A stretch of DNA of 64,000 bases from Arenibacter latericius DSM 15913 (GTDB taxonomy: Bacteria; Bacteroidota; Bacteroidia; Flavobacteriales; Flavobacteriaceae): NCBI RefSeq assembly GCF_000424985.1, contig NZ_AUKX01000002.1, positions 1-64,000 on the forward strand, in the 5' to 3' direction. A model generated the notes under the pieces. The model was not told the origin of the DNA. It was given only the letters and a program-made list of their open reading frames with translations, and ran no database searches. Position 1 is the first letter of the stretch; every line of letters starts with the position of its first letter. Both the position numbers and the translations under genes were made by a program. This document shows, piece by piece, positions 53,960 through 62,582 of the stretch.

Positions 53960-56512
53960 TTATCCACATTTTGATGATCCACAATCTTTACAGGTAAGGC
54001 ATCCTTCCTGATAGATTATATTGGTGGAGTTACATCCGTCGCACTTTTGGCCTTTAACCTCTGTACCGTCTTCTACGTAGCGTTTTAGGGCTCTAGCTAC
54101 ACCGTTCTTCCAGGTGTTAATAGATTCGCTGTCTAGTTGTAGGCTATTGATTAAATCTACTACCTTTTCTATGGGCATGCCATGGCGTAAGGTGCTCGAA
54201 ATTAATTTAGCATAATTCCAATACTCCGGGTTAAATTTATGGCTTAATCCCTCGATAGTAGTTTTGTATCCTCGTTTGTTTTTGTATTGGAAATCGTATC
54301 GTGAAGAGCCATCTTCATTTCTGCTCTTTAGGATTACTCCTCTACTTACCCAACGGGGAATTAAAATTCCATCCTCATCATCGGATATTCCGGTAAAGAT
54401 TTCATATGGCTTTCCGTCGATTAACCCAATAAATGCAATCCATTTTTCTTTGTTGTTCTGAAGTCTTACTACATCAGCCTCCAAAACCAATGGACGTTTT
54501 ACTGGGAACGGGTTAAGAGACTCTTCGTTCTCTTCAGTTTTTGGTTCGTTAGAAATTAATACTCCAGATCTAGATCCGTCACGATAAACAGTTACCCCTT
54601 TACAACCTGCCTTCCACGCTTCTAAATACAATTTGCCAACCAATTCTTCAGTGGCATCATTTGGTAGGTTTATGGTTACACTAATGGAGTGGTCTACCCA
54701 TTTTTGTACGGCACCTTGTAAGCGTACTTTACTTAACCAATCTACATCATTTGATGTGGCCTTATAGTAAGGGGATTGTTTTACAATATCATTTAATTCT
54801 TCCTGGCTATAATTCTTTTCAGTGTCTATTCCGTTAACATTCATCCATTGTTTAAACCTATGGTGAAATACGGTATATTCTTCCCAAGAGTCACCAATCT
54901 CATCTACAAAGTCTACACGAACTTCCTTGTCGTTAGGGTTTACTTTACGTCTACGTTTGTAAACCGGTAAGAATACAGGTTCTATACCAGAAGTGGTCTG
55001 GGTCATTAGGCTAGTAGTCCCGGTTGGAGCAATGGTCAATAGTGCTATATTTCTACGGCCGTACTCTAACATTTCGTAGTACAACTTTTCATCTGCTTGC
55101 TTTAATCGAAGAATAAAAGGATTCTTCTTTTCGCGTTCCGCATCAAATATTCCAAATGCCCCTCTTTCTTTTGCAGTGTGCACAGAAGCCCTATAAGCTT
55201 CAATAGCAATAGTTTTGTGTACTTCAATGGAGAAATTGTTGGCTTCTTCACTACCATAACGAAGGCCTAATGCTGCTAGCATATCTCCTTCTGCAGTAAT
55301 CCCAATTCCGGTTCTTCTACCTTCTTCGGCTTTTTGTTTTATTTTTTCCCAAAGTCTAAGTTCTACAGCTTTAGTCTCTTCTAATTCTGGATCTGACTTA
55401 ATCTTATCTAGAATAACATCAATTTTCTCTAGTTCTAGATCAATGATGTCGTCCATAATGCGTTGAGCAGCAGCAATATGTTGCTTAAATAACTCGAAGT
55501 TAAATTTAGCCTTGTCGGTAAATGGCTGCTCTACATAAGAGAAAAGATTTATGGCTAAAAGACGACAAGAATCATATGGGCATAAAGGAATCTCGCCACA
55601 TGGGTTAGTAGATACAGTTTGGTAACCAAGGTCTGCATAGCAATCTGGAACGGATTCATTTATAATAGTATCCCAAAATAAAATACCAGGTTCTGCAGAC
55701 TGCCAAGCGTTATGAACAATCTTGCTCCACAATTTTTTGGCATCTATATTTTTGGTTGTTTTAGGGTTGTCGCTGTGGATAGGAAATTTTTGGGTGTATG
55801 GATCTCCTGTTTCCACTGATTTCATAAAATCATTATCCATTCTAACGGATACATTGGCTCCTGTAACTTTTCCCTGCTCCATTTTGGCATCTATAAAATC
55901 CTCGGCATCGGGGTGGTTTATAGATACAGAAAGCATTAGCGCCCCTCTTCTTCCGTCTTGAGCTACCTCTCTAGTAGTGTTGGAATAACGCTCCATAAAT
56001 GGCACTAGTCCGGTAGAAGTTAGTGCAGAGTTTTTTACCGCAGATCCTTTAGGGCGTATATGGGAAAGGTCGTGCCCTACCCCTCCACGTCTTTTCATTA
56101 ATTGTACCTGCTCTTGATCTATTTTTAGAATGCCACCATAGGAATCGGATACACCTTCGTTACCAATAACAAAGCAATTGGAAAGCGAGGCGATTTGGAA
56201 TGGGTTTCCAATACCCGCCATAGGGCTTCCTTGAGGTACAATATATTTAAAGTCTTTAATTAGATCAAATACTTGATCTTCACTTAATGGATTAGGGTAT
56301 TTTTTTTCTACCCTTGCAATTTCCCCAGCAATACGACGGTGCATGTCATTTGGGGTAAGTTCATAAATGTTGCCGTCCGAATCTTTTAGGGCGTATTTGT
56401 TTACCCATACCCTTGCGGCCAGGTCGTCTCCTTTAAAGTACTTAAGGGAGGCATCAAATGCTTCTTCCTGTGTATAGGTCTTTTTGATGTCTTGGGCTAA
56501 TTTTGTTGGCAT
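53960..56512 (-). CDS. nrdJ: Adenosylcobalamin-dependent ribonucleotide reductase (class II)
   Basis: This enzyme reduces ribonucleotides to deoxyribonucleotides with coenzyme B12 and does not need oxygen. The 850-residue protein shows GNPFQIASLSNCFV (substrate cysteine), RRGGVGHDLSHIRPKGS, STNPCGEIPLCPYDSC with an active-site Cys, and TIAPTGTTSLM. The C-terminus has two CxxC pairs (KCDGCNST and CLTCKDCG), forming a zinc-ribbon-like tail that is probably the redox shuttle. It is a single gene with its own terminator. No cobalamin riboswitch is seen upstream, so B12 control is not evident. Confidence 0.95.
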   Translation of the reverse strand: MPTKLAQDIKKTYTQEEAFDASLKYFKGDDLAARVWVNKYALKDSDGNIYELTPNDMHRRIAGEIARVEKKYPNPLSEDQVFDLIKDFKYIVPQGSPMAGIGNPFQIASLSNCFVIGNEGVSDSYGGILKIDQEQVQLMKRRGGVGHDLSHIRPKGSAVKNSALTSTGLVPFMERYSNTTREVAQDGRRGALMLSVSINHPDAEDFIDAKMEQGKVTGANVSVRMDNDFMKSVETGDPYTQKFPIHSDNPKTTKNIDAKKLWSKIVHNAWQSAEPGILFWDTIINESVPDCYADLGYQTVSTNPCGEIPLCPYDSCRLLAINLFSYVEQPFTDKAKFNFELFKQHIAAAQRIMDDIIDLELEKIDVILDKIKSDPELEETKAVELRLWEKIKQKAEEGRRTGIGITAEGDMLAALGLRYGSEEANNFSIEVHKTIAIEAYRASVHTAKERGAFGIFDAEREKKNPFILRLKQADEKLYYEMLEYGRRNIALLTIAPTGTTSLMTQTTSGIEPVFLPVYKRRRKVNPNDKEVRVDFVDEIGDSWEEYTVFHHRFKQWMNVNGIDTEKNYSQEELNDIVKQSPYYKATSNDVDWLSKVRLQGAVQKWVDHSISVTINLPNDATEELVGKLYLEAWKAGCKGVTVYRDGSRSGVLISNEPKTEENEESLNPFPVKRPLVLEADVVRLQNNKEKWIAFIGLIDGKPYEIFTGISDDEDGILIPRWVSRGVILKSRNEDGSSRYDFQYKNKRGYKTTIEGLSHKFNPEYWNYAKLISSTLRHGMPIEKVVDLINSLQLDSESINTWKNGVARALKRYVEDGTEVKGQKCDGCNSTNIIYQEGCLTCKDCGSSKCG

Positions 56513-57016
56513 AGAATAAAAATATTACGTTAACGGGGTTGTGTCTAAGAAAGTGTAAAAGTATTGAATTTTTCGTCATAAACAACAAAGTGTGATTTTG
56601 TAAAGTTTACAAGAAAAACAAGTTAAATAACTGATAGTAAGGTAATTGTGATTTTATCAACATTGAAAAGTTAACAAATAAAATTAATTATAATAGTTTT
56701 GTTGAATTGCTAAATACTTGTATATTATACGAATTTTTCTTCTAAATTTAGAGCTTAAATGCTAGTGTTATAAAGGATTACGGGTGAATTTTGCTTACCT
56801 TTTATTCGACTTTTTAGCTGCGTTTGTAGATTTTTATGCTAGCTTAAATTTAATTGCTTTGAAAATTATTCACAATGTTTTTAAATGCGTCAAAGAATAA
56901 CTTTAGACCTACTTTAGGAGGTAGATTTATACTTCTCTTAAGCTTCCAAGTAATGAATTTCTGGTTTTAGTATCTTTTGTTCTTGTTTTGATAGTGTTAA
57001 TTACGATTTTTGCATC
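56513..57016. other. Divergent intergenic region nrdJ / phosphoesterase
   Basis: This 504-bp stretch is very AT-rich and holds no gene or RNA that I recognise. A perfect 12-base palindrome TCTAAATTTAGA lies near 56741-56752. A full -7 consensus TAGTTTTG occurs at 56694-56701 on the plus strand, but 315 bp from the next gene. For nrdJ, a near-consensus minus-strand box (reverse of CAAAGTGT, about 56586) is the best candidate. Confidence 0.4.
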
Positions 57017-57742
57017 ATGAGAACATTGGTTATTGGTGATATCCATGCCGGACTAAGGGCATTGGAGCAATTAATGGATAGAGCTAAGGTAGGTCCTAAG
57101 GATCATCTTATCTTTTTAGGAGATTATGTAGATGGGTGGAGTGAGGCCGTAGAAACTGTTGATTTTCTATTAGACCTACAAGATAGGCAACAGTGTACCT
57201 TTATTAGGGGGAACCATGATACACTTTGTAGTGATTGGTTAAAAACAGGGGGGCATAATGAATTGTGGTTGCGTCATGGGGGGAGTGCTACCCTAGAATC
57301 TTATGAAAAGGTAACCGATAGGGTGAGGGAAACTCATCTAGAATTTTATAATAATTTAAAAGATTATTATATTGACAGTGATAATCGCTTGTTTATTCAT
57401 GCGGGTTTTACTAATTTAAAGGGGGTAGAGCAGGAATATGATTCCAAAGCGTTTTACTGGGATAGGACGCTATGGGAAATGGCATTGGCAATAAATCCCT
57501 CATTAGGCTTTGAGGATAACATTTTTCCTAAAAGATTAACTCATTATAAGGAGATATTTATTGGTCATACTCCTGTAACAAGAATAGGAAGTACAGCCCC
57601 AATAAAGGCAGTTAATATTTGGAATGTAGATACCGGTGCGGCTTTTAAAGGTCCGCTTACTATGATGGATATTGATTCCAAGGAATATTGGCAGTCTGAT
57701 CCAGTACATTTGTTGTACCCTACGGAAAGCGGTAGGAATTAA
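57017..57742 (+). CDS. Calcineurin-like metallophosphoesterase (serine/threonine phosphatase type)
   Basis: This 241-residue dimetal phosphatase has motifs GDIHAGLRALEQL (7-19), GDYVDGWSEAVE (about 35-46), IRGNHDTL and GHTPVTRIG, which hold all the metal-binding Asp, His and Asn residues. It resembles bacterial PPP-type phosphatases and diadenosine tetraphosphatase-like enzymes; the substrate is uncertain. The acyl-ACP desaturase gene follows 65 bp downstream with no terminator between, so the two may be cotranscribed. Confidence 0.9.
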   Translation: MRTLVIGDIHAGLRALEQLMDRAKVGPKDHLIFLGDYVDGWSEAVETVDFLLDLQDRQQCTFIRGNHDTLCSDWLKTGGHNELWLRHGGSATLESYEKVTDRVRETHLEFYNNLKDYYIDSDNRLFIHAGFTNLKGVEQEYDSKAFYWDRTLWEMALAINPSLGFEDNIFPKRLTHYKEIFIGHTPVTRIGSTAPIKAVNIWNVDTGAAFKGPLTMMDIDSKEYWQSDPVHLLYPTESGRN

Positions 57743-57807
57743 AATTAACTGTTAATTAATAAAATTTCGAGATTAATAAGGATATTTACATAAAATAAGA
57801 TTGAACG

Positions 57808-58818
57808 ATGTCTACTACTGATAAGAAAAAGAATATAAGAATAGAAGTAATGCGAGCGATTGAGAGCAAGGTAGAGGGGTTTATAGACTCTTATCTTATT
57901 CCGATCGAGGAAATTTGGCAGCCAACAGATTTTTTGCCCGACTCTCAAAGTGAGGGGTTTTTAGACCATGTTACTCAGATTAGAGAGGAAGCTAAGGAAC
58001 TAGGTTATGACCTATGGGTTACCTTGGTTGCAGATACTATTACAGAAGAAGCTTTGCCTACCTACGAATCTTGGTTAATGGACGTAGAAGGGATAGATCA
58101 GCACGGAGAGAATAAGAACGGTTGGTCTAAATGGGTGCGTCATTGGACGGCAGAAGAAAATAGACATGGTGATGTTTTAAATAAGTACCTCTATTTGTCT
58201 GGGCGAGTTAATATGAGGGAGATGGAGATAACTACGCAATACTTACTTGCAGATGGATTTGATATTGGTACAGATAGAGATCCGTATAAAAACTTTGTAT
58301 ATACCTCTTTTCAGGAATTGGCTACCAATATATCCCATAAGAGAGTAGGGCAAATGTGTAGAAAGGGAGGGAATTCGCTTCTTGGAAAAATGTGTAACAT
58401 TATTGCAGGTGATGAGATGCGTCACCATTTGGCATATAGGGAATTTGTGAAGTTGATTTTTGAGCACGATCCTAGTCAGATGATGTTAGCTTTTTCCGAT
58501 ATGATGAAGAAAAAGATTGTTATGCCAGCACACTTTCTAAGGGAGTCTGGCGGTAGTATTGGTACTGCTTTTGAAAGCTTTTCTAATTGCGCGCAGCGAT
58601 TAGGGGTTTATACCGCGCAAGATTATATAGATATCCTTAAGAAATTGAATAGCTATTGGGATTTAGAAAATATAAGAGCATTAGATGACGATGCTGAAAG
58701 AGCTCGAGACTATTTAATGAAGTTGCCTAGCCGTTTAGAGCGAATTGCTAGTAGGATGAAATTCCCTGAAGATCAATATACATTTAAGTGGGTTGAGGCT
58801 AATGGGAGAATGAGGTAG
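57808..58818 (+). CDS. desA: Acyl-ACP desaturase (soluble di-iron type)
   Basis: This enzyme introduces a double bond into acyl chains bound to acyl carrier protein. The 336-residue protein is all-helical. Di-iron ligands appear as two ExxH pairs: EENRHGD (Glu117, His120) and GDEMRHH (Glu203, His206), with single Glu residues at about 81 (TEEALPTYE) and 170 (FQELAT). That is the plant stearoyl-ACP desaturase arrangement. Its products would tune membrane fluidity. It needs a ferredoxin-type donor, which is not encoded nearby. Confidence 0.9.
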   Translation: MSTTDKKKNIRIEVMRAIESKVEGFIDSYLIPIEEIWQPTDFLPDSQSEGFLDHVTQIREEAKELGYDLWVTLVADTITEEALPTYESWLMDVEGIDQHGENKNGWSKWVRHWTAEENRHGDVLNKYLYLSGRVNMREMEITTQYLLADGFDIGTDRDPYKNFVYTSFQELATNISHKRVGQMCRKGGNSLLGKMCNIIAGDEMRHHLAYREFVKLIFEHDPSQMMLAFSDMMKKKIVMPAHFLRESGGSIGTAFESFSNCAQRLGVYTAQDYIDILKKLNSYWDLENIRALDDDAERARDYLMKLPSRLERIASRMKFPEDQYTFKWVEANGRMR

Positions 58819-58851
58819 TCCTATCTTTTCTTAAGTAGATACAAAATAAAG

Positions 58852-58902
58852 GCAATCATTTGTTTCGGTATATTATGCCAAACAATAGATTGCTTTTTTT
58901 TT
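58852..58902 (+). terminator. Rho-independent terminator of the desaturase
   Basis: GCAATC (58852-58857) pairs with GATTGC (58888-58893), extended by TTGTTT/AAACAA inside, and a run of nine T follows on the plus strand. Confidence 0.85.
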
Positions 58903-59339
58903 ATGGATATATATAATTCTGATGTTTAAACGTGGTTCCTTCCCAAACGTAATTATTCCTTTATATGGTAAGTACTCTCTTTAACTTCTAAATGAGAGTT
59001 GGGTTTGCCCATACTTATGTTATAATCGGACTTGAGGAAAGGTTACTTGCTTCAAAATCTACCAATTACACAAATTTTAAGACCATCTATATATATTCCT
59101 ACAAAAATGTCAATATAAATATGAATATTAGCATATACATAATTACATATAAGACCTTATTGTTTCCGAACTAGTTTCGGTAATTAAAATAGGTTTCATA
59201 AAAGTTAGTTTGAGTTAGTTTGGTTAAACCCGCAGCTATTGCAAATTTGCCTATTCGGGGGGAGGGGAGATTTTTAATGGCTTCGGGTTTTTTCCTGACT
59301 TATTCTGAAATTTTACTGTTATAGACTTATGTCTAAAAA

Positions 59340-59384
59340 TAGAAAAGCCGTTCTTTCCAATATGGATATAGAACGGCTTTATTG
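59340..59384 (-). terminator. Rho-independent terminator of the aldehyde dehydrogenase gene
   Basis: AAAGCCGTTCT (59344-59354) and AGAACGGCTTT (59370-59380) form an 11-bp stem with a 15-nt loop. Reading on the minus strand gives TTTTCTATTTTT after it. Confidence 0.88.
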
Positions 59385-59403
59385 ATTTTATTAAAACTAT
59401 GTA

Positions 59404-60957
59404 CTATAAATCAAATTTAATTCCTTGGGCCAAAGGAAGTTTAGTAGTGTAATTAATGGTATTAGTCTGTCTTCTCATATATATCTTCCAAGCGTCAGAA
59501 CCAGATTCGCGTCCGCCACCAGTTTCTTTTTCACCTCCAAAAGCGCCACCTATTTCAGCTCCAGAAGTACCAATATTTACATTGGCAATTCCGCAGTCGC
59601 TACCGTAGGCAGATAAAAAGTGTTCCGCTTCCCTAAGGTTGTTGGTCATTATTGCTGAGGATAAGCCCTGTACCACTCCATTCTGTATGGCAATAGCATT
59701 CTCTATATCTCCAGAGTATTTTAGGAGATAAAGCACTGGTCCAAACGTTTCGTGTTGTACAATATCATAGCTGTTTTCTGCTTCAGCAATGGCAGGTTTT
59801 ACATAGCATCCACTTTCGTAACCTTCTCCTTTTAAAACACCGCCTTCTACAATTATTTTTCCACCTTCTTCCACTACCTTTTTAAGGGCTTGTTCATAAT
59901 TTTTTACTGAATCTGTGTCAATTAATGGTCCCACATGGTTGTTTTCATCTAATGGGTTTCCAATGCGCAATTGCTTGTAAGCGGTAGTTATGGCTTCTTT
60001 AACTTTATCATAAATAGATTCGTGGATGATTAATCTTCGGGTAGAAGTACATCGCTGACCTGCAGTCCCTACCGCTCCAAAAACGGCTCCTATTACCGTC
60101 ATTTTAATATCGGCATCGGGGGTTACAATAATAGCGTTGTTTCCTCCTAATTCAAGTAAAGACTTCCCTAATCTTGCTGCTACAGCTTGGGCAACAATTT
60201 TTCCCATACGTATAGATCCTGTAGCAGATACTAATGGGATACGACCATCATGGGTCATAAATTCGCCTACCTTGTAATCGCCATTAATTAAACAGGAGAT
60301 TCCTTCTGGTAAGTTATTTTCCTTAAAAACAGCTGCAGCTATATTCTGACAAGCAATACCGCAAAGAGGTGTTTTTTCACTTGGTTTCCATATACAAACA
60401 TCTCCGCATACCCATGCTAAGGCCGTGTTCCATGCCCAAACAGCAACCGGAAAGTTAAAGGCAGATATAATTCCTACGGGGCCTAAGGGGTGGTATTGTT
60501 CGTACATCCTATGTCCAGGTCGTTCAGAATGCATGGTGAGTCCATGAAGCTGTCTAGATAACCCTACTGCAAAATCACAGATATCAATCATCTCTTGCAC
60601 TTCCCCAAGTCCTTCTTGGTAGCTTTTCCCCATCTCGTAGGAAACTAATTTTCCTAGAGGTTCTTTTAATTCTCTTAATTTGTTTCCAAATTGTCTAACA
60701 ATCTCGCCTCGTTCCGGTGCAGGTTTCGTACGCCACTCCTTAAAGGTGGCGGTGGCCGTATCCATTACTTTTTCGTAATCTGCTTTGGTTGTGGTTTTAA
60801 CTTTTGCTATTAAAGCACCGTCCACTGGGGAAAATGAATCAATAGTTTCTCCAGATGAAAAATTTATAGATCCAGTTGAAGTTCCTTCATTAATATCTTT
60901 GATTCCCAAGGCGGTGAGGGCATCTTGAATTCCAAATTCTTGTGCTATTTTCGACAT
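59404..60957 (-). CDS. Aldehyde dehydrogenase, ALDH7 (antiquitin) type
   Basis: This 517-residue NAD(P)-dependent enzyme oxidises an aldehyde to an acid. The active site is intact: Asn168 in ISAFNFPVAVWAWN, Glu269 in LLELGGNNA and the nucleophile Cys303 in GTAGQRCTSTRR. The sequence follows ALDH7, whose known members oxidise 2-aminoadipate semialdehyde in lysine degradation. A 3-hydroxyanthranilate dioxygenase lies 98 bp upstream on the same strand, so a role in the kynurenine route is also possible. Which substrate applies is unresolved. Confidence 0.88.
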   Translation of the reverse strand: MSKIAQEFGIQDALTALGIKDINEGTSTGSINFSSGETIDSFSPVDGALIAKVKTTTKADYEKVMDTATATFKEWRTKPAPERGEIVRQFGNKLRELKEPLGKLVSYEMGKSYQEGLGEVQEMIDICDFAVGLSRQLHGLTMHSERPGHRMYEQYHPLGPVGIISAFNFPVAVWAWNTALAWVCGDVCIWKPSEKTPLCGIACQNIAAAVFKENNLPEGISCLINGDYKVGEFMTHDGRIPLVSATGSIRMGKIVAQAVAARLGKSLLELGGNNAIIVTPDADIKMTVIGAVFGAVGTAGQRCTSTRRLIIHESIYDKVKEAITTAYKQLRIGNPLDENNHVGPLIDTDSVKNYEQALKKVVEEGGKIIVEGGVLKGEGYESGCYVKPAIAEAENSYDIVQHETFGPVLYLLKYSGDIENAIAIQNGVVQGLSSAIMTNNLREAEHFLSAYGSDCGIANVNIGTSGAEIGGAFGGEKETGGGRESGSDAWKIYMRRQTNTINYTTKLPLAQGIKFDL

Positions 60958-60999
60958 TTATAACTTTTTAGGTGTTAATTGTGATATTTTTCGAATTTA

Positions 61000-61007
61000 C
61001 AAATTTA
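61000..61007 (-). promoter_or_regulatory. Putative -7 box of the aldehyde dehydrogenase gene
   Basis: On the minus strand the sequence reads TAAATTTG, a full TAnnTTTG match 43 bp before the ATG. No -33 element is clear. If active, the dehydrogenase can be expressed apart from the upstream dioxygenase. Confidence 0.4.
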
Positions 61008-61055
61008 TTAGTGGATATACATAATGTGTAATCTTAAAGCAGTATCAAAAGCTAT

Positions 61056-61601
61056 TTATTTGTCTTCATCCGAAATATATCTAGGGTCTATTGGCATTAC
61101 AGTTCCGCAGTTATTACAGGTTCTCAGTTTTTTGGAGCTATAGAAAACTTTAAAGTGGGCTAGAAAATCTTTTTCAATATCATTTAAGGTGAAGTAAGCT
61201 TCATACAATTTGTTATTGCAATTATCGCAGAACCAAAGCAGGCCGTCATCTATTTCCATGTCCGCTCTTTTACGTTCTATAACTAGGCCTATGGACCCTT
61301 CATGTCTAACGGGAGAATGGGGAACCTTGGCTGGGTGAAGATACATGTCGCCAGGACCTAAATGCATGGTTTTCTTTTTACCGTCTTCTTGGATGTGCAC
61401 TTCTATATTTCCTTCTAACTGATAAAAGAGCTCTTCGGTTTCATTATAATGATAGTCTTTCCGGGCATTTGGACCGGCTACTACCATCACAATATAATCT
61501 CCAGATTCAGTATATAGGTTTTTATTGCCAACTGGAGGTTTTAAGATTTCACGGTTTTCTGAAATCCATTGGACTAAATTAAATGGCCGTTTTATAGACA
61601 T
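61056..61601 (-). CDS. nbaC: 3-hydroxyanthranilate 3,4-dioxygenase
   Basis: This Fe(II) cupin enzyme opens the ring of 3-hydroxyanthranilate to 2-amino-3-carboxymuconate semialdehyde, in tryptophan degradation and NAD synthesis by the kynurenine pathway. The 181-residue protein has the iron ligands His51 and Glu57 (DYHYNETEELFY) and His95 (AKVPHSPVRH), with Arg47 nearby. Two CxxC pairs, FCDNC (125/128) and TCNNC (162/165), form the rubredoxin-like second metal site of bacterial members. No other kynurenine-pathway gene is in the window, apart from the possible dehydrogenase. Confidence 0.95.
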   Translation of the reverse strand: MSIKRPFNLVQWISENREILKPPVGNKNLYTESGDYIVMVVAGPNARKDYHYNETEELFYQLEGNIEVHIQEDGKKKTMHLGPGDMYLHPAKVPHSPVRHEGSIGLVIERKRADMEIDDGLLWFCDNCNNKLYEAYFTLNDIEKDFLAHFKVFYSSKKLRTCNNCGTVMPIDPRYISDEDK

Positions 61602-61778
61602 ACTTTTTCCTGCTTTATTTATTAGAATAATGTAACGGGGGTAACGTAGGTGAAATTTTAACGGTATACCAACAATTACACCTGTCTAATCTCAAAAATA
61701 AGAAAAGTAGGGTCATTCTAGCCTTGCTTTCTGCAATTTTAGATATTGAATGAGAATTAAGAAGTGCTGTTTTTCTAT

Positions 61779-62249
61779 TTATCTATAAAAGAGGTGTGTA
61801 AAATACAGCTTTCCTTCGCTGTTGCGTTTAGCACTAACTGCACTATGGGTAAATTCGCCCTCTATAGTTTTGCGATGGTCACTACTTGCTAACCATTGTT
61901 GGAAAGCTTCTAAGGCAGTTTCATAATCCTTAGCGACATTTTCCGATACCAAAGTAGCATTTGTTGCTGAGGAAATAGTGGAAGCACGCACCTTAAAGTT
62001 ATCATGATTAGTAGTGCCTTTGGCAATCATATAATCAGTGTGTTTGTTGGCATGCTCATAGGCCAGGTCGCTAAAACTTAACTCATTAAGATCTAATGAG
62101 GCTCTGTGCTCATTAACGAGTAGCAGTATTTGCTCTTCTACTTTTACCGCGTTTGTTGCTGTTTCATTAAAGGTGGGTTCTATAGTCTCGGTACTACAAG
62201 AACTCATTGCAAACGCGAACAAAAGCATTAATACATAATGCGTTTTCAT
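61779..62249 (-). CDS. CAP/SCP-domain lipoprotein
   Basis: This 156-residue protein has a lipoprotein signal MKTHYVLMLLFAFAMSSC (lipobox Cys at 18) and a CAP (SCP/PR-1) domain: LVNEHRASLDLNELSFSDLA, YEHANKHTDYM, the core pair around TTNHDNF and SENVAKDY, and a closing FQQWLASSDHRKTI. Putative cavity residues His, Glu and His are present. CAP proteins in bacteria have no settled function. It is probably exposed on the outer-membrane surface. Divergent from the next gene. Confidence 0.88.
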   Translation of the reverse strand: MKTHYVLMLLFAFAMSSCSTETIEPTFNETATNAVKVEEQILLLVNEHRASLDLNELSFSDLAYEHANKHTDYMIAKGTTNHDNFKVRASTISSATNATLVSENVAKDYETALEAFQQWLASSDHRKTIEGEFTHSAVSAKRNSEGKLYFTHLFYR

Positions 62250-62582
62250 ATAGTGTTCTATTTACAAGCAGGTAAGCGGGAAAAATGGGGTATTCTTGTG
62301 TTCTAAATTAGGTTGGCTTCTCGTGACCAACGTTATAATGTTACAAAAAATAGTTGAAATACAATATATTGTTGTTTTAAAATTGCATTATGGCGAATAA
62401 TTAAACCTTTGGTGGGATTTTCACCTAATTGCATCCGCTATTTTGGATTAAAAAAAACATTTTGCCTAGTTTATAAAACACTTTCCATTAGGTAAATATT
62501 ATATCTTTAATGTGCTATAGGTGAGAAAGGAAAGGTAAACCCGGAATTCCTTATATATTTACAAGGCCAAATACATACTCCT
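62250..62582. other. Divergent intergenic region CAP lipoprotein / macroglobulin-like lipoprotein
   Basis: This 333-bp AT-rich spacer must hold both promoters. A weak plus-strand box TATCTTTA (62502-62509) lies about 75 bp before the macroglobulin-like start. I see no gene, riboswitch or repeat here. Confidence 0.4.

Larger units (their letters stand above)
58819..59403. other. Intergenic region between convergent desaturase and aldehyde dehydrogenase genes
   Basis: This 585-bp spacer carries a terminator at each end (separate entries). The middle (58910-59330) is AT-rich, apart from a G-rich run near 59258-59270 (GGGGGGAGGGGAG). A short frame of 60 codons at 58992-59174 has no coding character. 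No RNA gene is recognised. Confidence 0.5.

Noticed and set aside
56513-57016. Possible cobalamin riboswitch upstream of nrdJ
   Set aside because: No B12-box-like conserved core could be found on the minus strand; the region is simply AT-rich.
58992-59174. 60-codon open frame between the desaturase and the aldehyde dehydrogenase genes
   Set aside because: Biased to Ile, Tyr and Asn as expected of AT-rich non-coding DNA; no start context and no recognisable protein features.
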